Assembly (NCBI GenBank): GCA_021772615.1 | Contig: JAJFLQ010000100.1 | Span: 1-35,766 of the forward strand | Origin: Verrucomicrobiota bacterium | GTDB lineage: Bacteria; Verrucomicrobiota; Lentisphaeria; JABSQK01; JAJFLO01 | Direction of reading: 5' to 3' | DNA length: 35,766 bases | Shown: in pieces, positions 8,389 to 15,749 of the stretch | Layout of the letters: the number at the start of each line of letters is the position of its first letter | How positions within the stretch are numbered: the stretch's first letter is position 1 | Program-made: the position numbers and the translations under genes | The notes under the pieces: generated by a model | Databases searched by the model: none | What the model saw: the letters and a program-made list of their open reading frames with translations, nothing else | Told to the model about the DNA's origin: nothing

Positions 8389-9648
8389 TCACAACCTTTC
8401 TTCGTCCATGAGGCTATAGCCGCCCTTGATGGCCAGCACCTCATTGCAGCCATCCTCGATCATTGAGGCTCTGGCGTCTCGCATGATTTTCTCGACAGGA
8501 TGTGCTTTCGAAAGCCCGTTGGCGCCGTAGATCTGGACGGCTTCGCTGGCAACGTCAAATGCGGTTTGCGTCGCCGTCACCTTGGCTGCGATGGCTACAG
8601 CCAATGCCGGTTCAGGCGTCGTGCTGTTGTAGAGAATCGCTCGGCGCGTCAGGGCGCGAGATACCTCTGTCTGGCGAAACATATGAAACAAGCGCGACGC
8701 AACCGACTGATGCCGAATGATCGGTGCTCCTCCCTGGCGTCTGGCGTGCGCGTAGTCGAAGGCAAGATCGTACGCCGATTGCGCTACGCCGGTAAACGTT
8801 GCCGCCATGAGGCTGTTTGCCTCGCAAAGCACGGCGTGCAGCGCCATTTCGTAATGCTCCGGCCCAGCCAGGATGTAATTGGTAGACAACGCAACATTGT
8901 CGAACAGGATGCTGCCCTGATTGAGTGCGCGTTGCCCCATCTTATCCAGCGGCTCGCCACGAGTAACACCGTCCGTATCGAGCGGAACGACAACAACCAC
9001 ACCGCGAGATGCATCCGGACCGGAGCCGGTATCAGCAGCACAGTACAGCAGACATATATCTGCGATTGTGCCGTTTGACGCCCATGCCGACTTTCGGCCG
9101 TTCAATACGATCCGATCGCCGGCGATCGTCGCCACACAGTTTGGTTGGCCGTAGTCGGAGCCTGGTCGAAACGTCTGCTGACTCACGTCCATCATGTCAG
9201 AACCGTGATCGGGTTCGGTAACCGCCCAACACCCCAGCAATGTCTCCGGAAACCGTTCTAGCAGAAAGGCATTCTGAAATTTGGCGGCAAGATATTGGGG
9301 GAAAAAACCAGCCCCCATGGAAACCGCCAGGCCGGCATCGCCGTATCCCAGTTCCTCGAACGCAATCGACAGGAATAGCGCACGTTCCTCCGCGGCGAGG
9401 CCGGCAAGCGTCTCGAGGTTAATGCCCAGTCCCAGATACTGCTTCCTAAATGCCCAGAACGGCGAATCTTCCGCTATCGCATCCGCCGGATTCATGTGAT
9501 CCAATGCCGTGCCGACCGGTCGCATCGCCTGAAGCGCGAATGCCCTTAAGCCCGCCTGAAATGTTGCAATCTTCTCCGGCAATGGCGGTTCGAATTTGAG
9601 GACGTGGCCAGGGGATGCCGCTTCCTCGGGTGAAGGTTGGTTGGACAT
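8389..9648 (-). CDS. Acyl-CoA dehydrogenase family protein
   Basis: A 419-residue flavoprotein of the acyl-CoA dehydrogenase family. WAVTEPDHGSDMMD is the flavin-contacting segment, GRKSAWASNGTIAD the beta-domain, and the C-terminal helical bundle ends with QIYGANGLSKAHPVEKIMRDARASM. The segment that normally reads I-Y-E-G-T and holds the catalytic base reads I-E-D-G-C, so the usual glutamate position appears to be Asp. Glu one residue earlier might substitute. The start is ATG 9648, preceded by AAGGAG at 9655-9660. A TTG start at 9675, which would overlap the upstream gene, is less likely. It follows the ketosynthase gene by 23 bp on the same strand, so both probably act on one acyl chain. 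The substrate is unknown and could be acyl-ACP. Confidence 0.85.
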   Translation of the reverse strand: MSNQPSPEEAASPGHVLKFEPPLPEKIATFQAGLRAFALQAMRPVGTALDHMNPADAIAEDSPFWAFRKQYLGLGINLETLAGLAAEERALFLSIAFEELGYGDAGLAVSMGAGFFPQYLAAKFQNAFLLERFPETLLGCWAVTEPDHGSDMMDVSQQTFRPGSDYGQPNCVATIAGDRIVLNGRKSAWASNGTIADICLLYCAADTGSGPDASRGVVVVVPLDTDGVTRGEPLDKMGQRALNQGSILFDNVALSTNYILAGPEHYEMALHAVLCEANSLMAATFTGVAQSAYDLAFDYAHARRQGGAPIIRHQSVASRLFHMFRQTEVSRALTRRAILYNSTTPEPALAVAIAAKVTATQTAFDVASEAVQIYGANGLSKAHPVEKIMRDARASMIEDGCNEVLAIKGGYSLMDEERL

Positions 9649-9671
9649 GTGTTTCTCCTTGCGATGCGGGG

Positions 9672-10727
9672 TCAATAGTCAAATGAAAATAACGAAAACG
9701 CCATGCCGGCACTGGCGATCCAGCCCATCAACTTGTCTCCGCGTTGTATCAGGCCCTTACTTTCTGCGTCAACGATGCCGGCCGGCACCGATGCTGAAAC
9801 GAGATTACCATACTCCGGATAGAGATAGTGCATCTTCTCGGCAGGCGCGCCGGACTTCTCGGCGCACGCCTCCCAGGCCGATTTCGACGACGTGTGCGGG
9901 AAAATCATTTTGACACCGTCGGTGTTAAACAATTTATAAATTCGCATCAACTCCCGCGTGCCGTGGTCGTTCATTGTCACGCCATACGAGCTGAAATTCC
10001 CCACACCGTTTTTCTCCACTTTTTCCATGATCTCGTCGTTTCCAATATAGCCGGCATAGCCTGATAAAGCGATGGTGCAGAGATCCGAATAATCTGCCCT
10101 GGAGGTAAAAAGCCACTGCCAGTCGGCTGGCTCCTCTGCTGCTGTCAACACCGTGGCGGTTGCGCAATCACCGACGGTGTAGTTCGGAAACGTATATTCT
10201 ATTTGCTCGAGACTTTCCAGTGCGTAATTTGCCGGATACAGGCAACCGTTGTCCGGGGCATTGTTGAATTCTCCGTTCACTACCAGAATGTTCTCGTACT
10301 TTCCACCGGAAATAAAGCTGTGGCTCACGCTCAGCGCCCTGACGTAGCTCATGCACGCATCGGCGATATCAAAACATTCTGCATAGGGCATTCCCAGCTG
10401 CTTGGCAACGAAGTACGCGTTTCCCGGCTCAATGAACCCTCGACTGACACCAACGTAAATGATCATCTGAATGTCCTTCTTGTTCAGACCTGATTTATTG
10501 ATGGCATTTTCAGCCGCTTTGATAATGAAATCAATGGGTTTCTCTCCTTCATCCAACCACCGTCTTTGCTTGGCGCCGGAAACACGGAGCAACCGTCTTA
10601 TGGATCGCAGTGCGACTTCCAACTTACCGTTAAAGGAGTTTCTGCTGTAATGACGAATCAAATCTACAGTTTCGTCAATGCTTACCACACGCGATGGGGG
10701 TTGAAAATCTACAGATTTAAGCTTCAT
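9672..10727 (-). CDS. 3-oxoacyl-ACP synthase III-like ketosynthase
   Basis: A 351-residue thiolase-fold condensing enzyme. The catalytic triad typical of KAS III enzymes is visible: C125 in ADACMSYVR, H278 in FPHTSSKSAW and N308 in EYGNLVSASVP. It also has the dimer-loop-like DCATATVL at about 187-194 and a C-terminal GDKLMGWIASAGMAFS. KAS III enzymes start fatty-acid or polyketide chains by Claisen condensation of an acyl-CoA with malonyl-ACP. Divergent members make head-to-head olefins, resorcinols or specialised lipids. The N-terminal region (about 60 residues before the fold) is unlike housekeeping FabH, and no fab genes are nearby, so a specialised role is likely. ATG 10727 is preceded by AAGGAAA. 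The acyl-CoA dehydrogenase gene follows directly. Confidence 0.8.
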   Translation of the reverse strand: MKLKSVDFQPPSRVVSIDETVDLIRHYSRNSFNGKLEVALRSIRRLLRVSGAKQRRWLDEGEKPIDFIIKAAENAINKSGLNKKDIQMIIYVGVSRGFIEPGNAYFVAKQLGMPYAECFDIADACMSYVRALSVSHSFISGGKYENILVVNGEFNNAPDNGCLYPANYALESLEQIEYTFPNYTVGDCATATVLTAAEEPADWQWLFTSRADYSDLCTIALSGYAGYIGNDEIMEKVEKNGVGNFSSYGVTMNDHGTRELMRIYKLFNTDGVKMIFPHTSSKSAWEACAEKSGAPAEKMHYLYPEYGNLVSASVPAGIVDAESKGLIQRGDKLMGWIASAGMAFSLFSFDY

Positions 10728-11480
10728 TTTCTGTTTCCTTCTTTGGGGCGTTAGAAACGCACCAAGTAGAGATGGTATGTTCCGACAGTTCTAGCAGATA
10801 AATTATCTTGTCACATGTATCGAAAGTATTGAATCAAGTCAAATTGACCTGCACGTGAATTGACGACGAAGCGAGACCAAAATCCGTAAATAACGGCCGC
10901 TCAACGCTACTGTGATTACCTGCATATGATATTGCAAGATAACTCGCGATCCATGCGAACGCACCCGAAATTCTTGTAGGAATTATTACTCCATTGCATT
11001 ACGCGGTTCCACTCACCGATTTTTTGCGAATCCGGGGTGCAGGAAAAAGGTAATACATACAATTCAAGCTGTGCGCAACATAACGCTCGACGTGTGGATG
11101 ACGACTCGGAAATCGACGGCGAACACGGGAATGTATTGCACGCCTCACTGGCAATTTATCTGGAATTCTTGGCAAGGTAAATTGATTGGAGTGCACTCAC
11201 AGAGTATATATCATAAACGCGAGTGCTAAACGTTCAAGGTGCGAGCCTGAATAATTTGGATATGACACAATGTTCACTTACGAGTTACAACCTAGCGTTG
11301 CGGCAGAGTATGGCCACGTCGTTATTGCCGCGCCTTATGGTCAAAGGTTAGGGCCATCATGCACATGTTGTTTTGGCGAGATCGGCGTTTCGAGATCGGC
11401 ACAACATCACCTTCTTGCAACGAAAGGGACAATGGAAAGTGAGTTGCGGGGATGCGATCAAGGCCGCAAGGAGACACGGT
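10728..11480. other. 753 bp gene-free divergent intergenic region
   Basis: This stretch separates the minus-strand ketosynthase operon from the plus-strand kinase/exporter operon. The short frames within it have no recognisable protein features or good ribosome sites. It is AT-richer than the flanking genes and is long enough to hold two divergent promoters plus regulator sites or a small RNA. Apart from one weak promoter candidate I see no strong palindrome or repeat. Confidence 0.5.
10814..10842 (-). promoter_or_regulatory. Possible sigma-70-type promoter for the ketosynthase operon
   Basis: On the minus strand TTGACT (10842-10837) is followed after 17 bases by TACATG (10819-10814). The -35 box matches the consensus at five of six positions and the -10 box at only three. 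It would give a leader of roughly 80 bases before ATG 10727. The call rests on spacing and the -35 box alone. Confidence 0.2.
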
Positions 11481-13427
11481 ATGGCGGCTGAAACCGTGGT
11501 GGAAGTCCAACATGAGTCAGTGACAGGCAAGCGAAACGGTCACCCATATCTTAACGAGGTTGTTCCCGGTAGGTGTAGGGATGGTCTTGGGCCGATGCCG
11601 CGCCGGAAGCCGATCGTGGGCAGTCAGGATGGAGAACCCACACGAGCGTTCGAAGCACCGAGACCTAAGGATATTCGGACAAGCAATGCTTCTGTCTTCA
11701 TCCGACTGTATAAATGGATGGTGGTCATTATTTCGTGTGCCTTCGGGACGGTGTCTCGTAAACTGACTGGACGATCGTCAGTCCTGGTTGATGCGGTCAT
11801 GCTCCGCGAGGCGTTGGAGAGCATGGGACCGACAGCCATTAAAGTCGGCCAGCAGCTTTCGATCCGAAGCGATATCTTGCCGCAAGAGTATTGCAACGAG
11901 TTAAGTAAGATGCTGGACTCAATGGCGCCGATACCATTTGATCTGGCGCTTGAAGTGATCGAGAGAAGCTTGGGCTGTCGCCTTGATGAGGTCTTTTCGC
12001 GGCTTGATCCCGAACCGATTGGTTCGGCCTCACTCGCTTGTGTATATCAGGCAAGTCTTGCAACTGGAGAGAAGGTCGCCGTAAAAGTCAAGCGTCCGGG
12101 AATCGGCCGAGAGATACACAATGACCTGCAGGTCATAGGATGGATATGTGAAGCGGCAGAGTGGTTTGGATTCCTGCGGCCGGGGCTGACGCGGGATTTC
12201 CGCAGCGAGTTGGACCGCATGCTGAAAGAGGAGTTGGATTATGTGCTCGAGGCCAGATATACCGAGATCTTTCGAAAAAAAGCGAAGAAAAACAAGCATG
12301 TCACGGCCCCGCGCGTGTACCAGAGGTGGTGCAGTGATGACGTCATTGTTTCCGAGCTAATATCCGGCGTATTTATGATCGAGATTCTGAACGCATTGGA
12401 GCAGCAGAATACTCAGGTACTGGAGGCGTTGAAACGAAAGGGATACAATCTGAAAAAATTGGCGCGACGCATGACCGCGATTTTTCATTGGGAGTGTTAC
12501 GAATCCATTTTTTTTCACGCGGATCCTCACCCCGCCAATCTGATCGTTCGCCCGAATAACACGTTGGTCATGATTGATTTCGGATCGTGCGGGTCTATTT
12601 CGATGGCAATGCGGCGAAAGCTGATTCGATTCCATAAACGACTGGTTGCAGATGATCCACACGGCATCGCCCAGGTGGTAATGACCATACTCGAACCACT
12701 TCCGCCGATTGATACCGACAAGTTTCTGAACGAATTGGCCGGCATATACCGAAAGATGTTTTTCGCCATCGAATCGGATTCCGCTGAATGGTATGAGAAG
12801 TGTTCCGGGTGGATGTGGATTCGCATCATCGCGGCATGCCGTGAGTATGAGATCCCGATCAATCTGGATACATTGCGAATTTTTCGCGCCTCATTCATGT
12901 ACGATTCGATTACCTACCGTCTGGATCCACGCCTGGACCCGGGCAAGGAGTTCAGGCGGTGGAAACGAAAATTCGACCGCAAGCGGAGAAAGCGAACATT
13001 AAAGCGGATTCGGCAACGGTTACGTGGTCCGCTGCCAGGTGACTATACGGAATACGGCGAGGCGGCCGAACTTGTGACCCATGTCCAGGAGCAGATGCAG
13101 AAGTGGCTGGACACACCGAGATACAATTTCAGCTACAGTGTGCGCAAGGGCGCATTCGTATTCTCAAAAATCGTCACATCTTTGATTCAGACGGTGCAAT
13201 TATTCTGTGTATATGTTTTCCTGAGAATCAGTTACCTATGTTTTGTCCACTATCCCGATGTAAATCGGATATTCAGCTCGCCATCCGGTGAATTTCGGTG
13301 GGGCAGGATCGTGGAGCAGTTGTTCCAAAACTACTTTGCCGTGGCATTCCTGCTGTTCCTTCTCATGTTCTGGTTTATCGTGGTACAAAAAATTATCCAT
13401 CGAATGGATGACGTCGATACCGATTAA
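11481..13427 (+). CDS. UbiB/ABC1/AarF-family protein kinase-like protein with C-terminal membrane helices
   Basis: A 648-residue member of the ABC1 atypical kinase family. The family-specific KxGQ motif is at 121-124 (MGPTAIKVGQQLS). The modified nucleotide loop reads PIGSASLACVYQA at about 179-191, the VAVKVKRP lysine is near 202-204, HADPHPAN is at 346-353 and the DFG step is at 366-368. All residues needed for nucleotide binding are present. The A-rich loop lacks its usual Gln (A-C-V instead of A-Q-V). The first 70 or so residues are an unmatched extension. Two hydrophobic helices near the C-terminus (VQLFCVYVFLRISYL and FAVAFLLFLLMFWFIVV) anchor it in the membrane. Family members act in quinone and other isoprenoid-lipid metabolism or transport. 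ATG 11481 has AAGGAG seven bases upstream. It leads an operon; the barrel gene begins 18 bp after its stop. Confidence 0.85.
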   Translation: MAAETVVEVQHESVTGKRNGHPYLNEVVPGRCRDGLGPMPRRKPIVGSQDGEPTRAFEAPRPKDIRTSNASVFIRLYKWMVVIISCAFGTVSRKLTGRSSVLVDAVMLREALESMGPTAIKVGQQLSIRSDILPQEYCNELSKMLDSMAPIPFDLALEVIERSLGCRLDEVFSRLDPEPIGSASLACVYQASLATGEKVAVKVKRPGIGREIHNDLQVIGWICEAAEWFGFLRPGLTRDFRSELDRMLKEELDYVLEARYTEIFRKKAKKNKHVTAPRVYQRWCSDDVIVSELISGVFMIEILNALEQQNTQVLEALKRKGYNLKKLARRMTAIFHWECYESIFFHADPHPANLIVRPNNTLVMIDFGSCGSISMAMRRKLIRFHKRLVADDPHGIAQVVMTILEPLPPIDTDKFLNELAGIYRKMFFAIESDSAEWYEKCSGWMWIRIIAACREYEIPINLDTLRIFRASFMYDSITYRLDPRLDPGKEFRRWKRKFDRKRRKRTLKRIRQRLRGPLPGDYTEYGEAAELVTHVQEQMQKWLDTPRYNFSYSVRKGAFVFSKIVTSLIQTVQLFCVYVFLRISYLCFVHYPDVNRIFSSPSGEFRWGRIVEQLFQNYFAVAFLLFLLMFWFIVVQKIIHRMDDVDTD

Positions 13428-13445
13428 TAAGGCACCAAAGCGTCT

Positions 13446-14891
13446 ATGCGCACATGGTACAATACAGATGTCCCTCGTGGTATGCGGGATCTTGCGGATG
13501 CGGTTGGCGCCCGTCCCGGCCATTCGTCGTTCTATCGATATTGCCGGCACGTTGTGGCGCTCCTGGCGACGGCTGTAACGATATCTACCGCGGCGGACGC
13601 GCAGGAACCTGATAGTGAGTTACCGGAGCAATCGTTCAAGAATAGCCTGAATCGGGCAGGGGAAAAACTCAATGGCGATTTGAAGCTCAGTTATTTTTAT
13701 CATCGCAACAATGTCGAGCAAGATCACGACAGACAACGCTTTGAGTATGACTTGCAGCTGGACATTGCCGGATTTGTCGGCGAGAATATGAGATACGTGT
13801 TTACGCCGCAGCTGCGAGGCGACAGCGTCGGCTGGAGTCAAGGGGCAATAGACGGCATAACCGAAGAGCAACCCGATCGTTACATCTTGAACCTCCACGA
13901 GGCATATATGATGGTTGCAGCGGATACCTACGATCTTTCCATAGGCAAGCGAATGTATGCCTGGGGGACGGGCGATGGCTATAACCCCACGGACAATATC
14001 AATCCCAGAGATGCAATTGATGTCCCGACAATTGAGAAGATTGGCGTCCCGTCGATAAATCTCAATATCGATACAGCTGCATTCAGCACGAAGATAGTCA
14101 TTGTCCCCTGGTTCACACCGTCCCGGGTACCCAGCAAAGACAACCGATGGATTGGAGATTTGAGCGAGGCACAACGTGACTTTGGCACGACCGACCTGAA
14201 CGTCGGGCCGCGCAATCTGCCGGCGAACACCGTCGAGAATGTGCAAGTCGCACTGCGCGTTGCGACAAGCACTCTGGTAGAAGGCTGGGATTTGTCGCTG
14301 ACTTACTTCGACGGCGTCGAAAGTATCGGCGTGTTGCGCGGCGCGGTATTGGGGCAGGACATTTTCGTATTCCGGGAGTTCCCAAAGTATCGCGAATTTG
14401 GTTTCGATTTTTCGACGACGCTCAATAAGCTTGAAATTCACGGTGAAGCCGCCGCGCATTTCACGGATGGCTCTGCAATGGACGATGATTACGTTGAATA
14501 TGTTGTCGGCATCAACTGCGTGTTCGATGATGTGCCATCGGATCTGATACAGGAGATCATTTCTGTGGTCGAATACGCGGGAGAATCTGTATTTGATCGA
14601 AAAGTGCAGGGAAATGCATTCTCCGGGTCTGGCGAATATATCCGACCATTCAAGAATTCGTTGATACTTAGCAATACATTCAGCTTTAGTTACGACACAA
14701 AAATCGAAGTACCCGTGATTTTCAACTTCGGCGATGAGGATTTTATTGTGCGACCGCAGCTGTCTCATCGCATCTCGGATCAGGTCAAGTTGGAAACGGG
14801 CATCCTGGTTGTCGGTGGCGGAAAAGATGGATTTCTGGGACGATGGCGAAAAAACGACCGGATTTTCTTGATGCTAAACTATGCATTTTGA
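13446..14891 (+). CDS. Outer-membrane beta-barrel protein (DUF1302-like)
   Basis: A 481-residue protein with an N-terminal signal region (hydrophobic run HVVALLATAVTIST, likely cleavage near ADA-QE at about residue 52). Many alternating amphipathic strands follow, ending in LMLNYAF with a terminal phenylalanine, the usual signal for outer-membrane barrel assembly. Segments such as LHEAYMM, LSIGKRMYAWGTGDGYNPTDNINPRD and the strand pattern around it are typical of the DUF1302 group of porin-like proteins. The signal region is unusually far from ATG 13446; a later ATG at 13482 gives a more normal length and may be the real start. It lies between the ABC1 kinase and the LolA-like gene and upstream of an RND exporter, so it is probably the outer-membrane partner of that system. 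No substrate can be assigned. Confidence 0.7.
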   Translation: MRTWYNTDVPRGMRDLADAVGARPGHSSFYRYCRHVVALLATAVTISTAADAQEPDSELPEQSFKNSLNRAGEKLNGDLKLSYFYHRNNVEQDHDRQRFEYDLQLDIAGFVGENMRYVFTPQLRGDSVGWSQGAIDGITEEQPDRYILNLHEAYMMVAADTYDLSIGKRMYAWGTGDGYNPTDNINPRDAIDVPTIEKIGVPSINLNIDTAAFSTKIVIVPWFTPSRVPSKDNRWIGDLSEAQRDFGTTDLNVGPRNLPANTVENVQVALRVATSTLVEGWDLSLTYFDGVESIGVLRGAVLGQDIFVFREFPKYREFGFDFSTTLNKLEIHGEAAAHFTDGSAMDDDYVEYVVGINCVFDDVPSDLIQEIISVVEYAGESVFDRKVQGNAFSGSGEYIRPFKNSLILSNTFSFSYDTKIEVPVIFNFGDEDFIVRPQLSHRISDQVKLETGILVVGGGKDGFLGRWRKNDRIFLMLNYAF

Positions 14892-14943
14892 CACAGTCTG
14901 AACCATGTGATCACAACGAAATACTACCAAGAGGAGAAGCGCA

Positions 14944-15735
14944 ATGAAAACATTCATTTCCATCACTGCAGGCGTCCTGATGCTAATCAGCACGGCATCC
15001 GGCGCGGAAGAATTGACCGGTCGTGAAATAGTTGACACACAGAAGAAGCGGCATGAGTTGCCATTCCAAACCGAAACCGTGCAGATGGTCTTGACCGACA
15101 AGAAAGGACGTACCCGCGAACGGACCATGCAAAGCTGGGCGTATCGACAGGAAAGTGGCCTGTATAAGGTCATGACTAAGTTCCTGGATCCGGCGGATGT
15201 TCGGGACGTCGGTGTGCTCAACTGGGAACAGGGTGATGATGCCGATGACGATCAATGGCTCTACATGCCGTCCGCACAAAAAGTCAAACGAATCGTGTCG
15301 GGCGCGAAAAAAGGGAAATTTATGGGGACCGAGTTGTCATATGAAGACTTGCGGTCAGAAAATCTGACCGTTCACGACTACAATCGCATAGACGACGCAA
15401 CAGTCGATGGTCACGAATGCTACGTTGTTGAAATCGTTCCGTCTACCGCGAAGGAGAAGAAAGAAAGCGGATACGGCAAGCGTATTGCTTACATAAGGAA
15501 GGATATCTTCTTTATAATCAAGACAGAGTACTTTGACAAAAAGGACAAACATATCAAAACGTTGATTATCGAGTCGCTGGAAAACGTCAAAGGCGACGTA
15601 TGGCGAGCGACAAGGTCCGCGATAACGGACCTTTCCAAAGAAAGGACTACGACGTTGATCGTGCAATCGCGAGATCTCGACACCTCGCTCACCGAAGATA
15701 TGTTTACAAAACGCGCCCTGCAGATCGGTCAATAA
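14944..15735 (+). CDS. LolA-like outer-membrane lipoprotein-sorting family protein
   Basis: A 263-residue secreted protein: MKTFISITAGVLMLISTASG is a clear signal peptide, and the mature part fits the COG2834 family of LolA/LolB-fold proteins. Typical steps are MVLTDKKGRTRERTM, a long run of beta strands, DDDQWLYMPSAQKVKRI, FMGTELSYEDL and a C-terminal DLDTSLTEDMFTKRAL. This fold binds acyl chains and carries them across the periplasm. Family members next to RND/MMPL exporters are not canonical LolA but presumably shuttle the exported molecule. The start is well supported by GAGGAG about seven bases upstream. The exporter gene begins 14 bp downstream and the barrel gene ends 52 bp upstream. 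Confidence 0.85.
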   Translation: MKTFISITAGVLMLISTASGAEELTGREIVDTQKKRHELPFQTETVQMVLTDKKGRTRERTMQSWAYRQESGLYKVMTKFLDPADVRDVGVLNWEQGDDADDDQWLYMPSAQKVKRIVSGAKKGKFMGTELSYEDLRSENLTVHDYNRIDDATVDGHECYVVEIVPSTAKEKKESGYGKRIAYIRKDIFFIIKTEYFDKKDKHIKTLIIESLENVKGDVWRATRSAITDLSKERTTTLIVQSRDLDTSLTEDMFTKRALQIGQ

Positions 15736-15749
15736 GATTGAAGCATATC

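Noticed and set aside
10874..10885. 12-base match AGACCAAAATCC also present at 35095-35106, both in long gaps upstream of minus-strand operons
   Set aside because: A single short AT-rich match with weak surrounding similarity; chance is likely without more copies.
11270..11491. 73-residue frame before the ABC1 kinase
   Set aside because: No family pattern; it runs out of frame into the kinase start, and AAGGAG near 11470 clearly serves the kinase ATG at 11481.
13620..14768. 382-residue frame antisense to the outer-membrane barrel gene
   Set aside because: No domain-like pattern, and the plus-strand frame has a signal peptide and a barrel-type terminal Phe.
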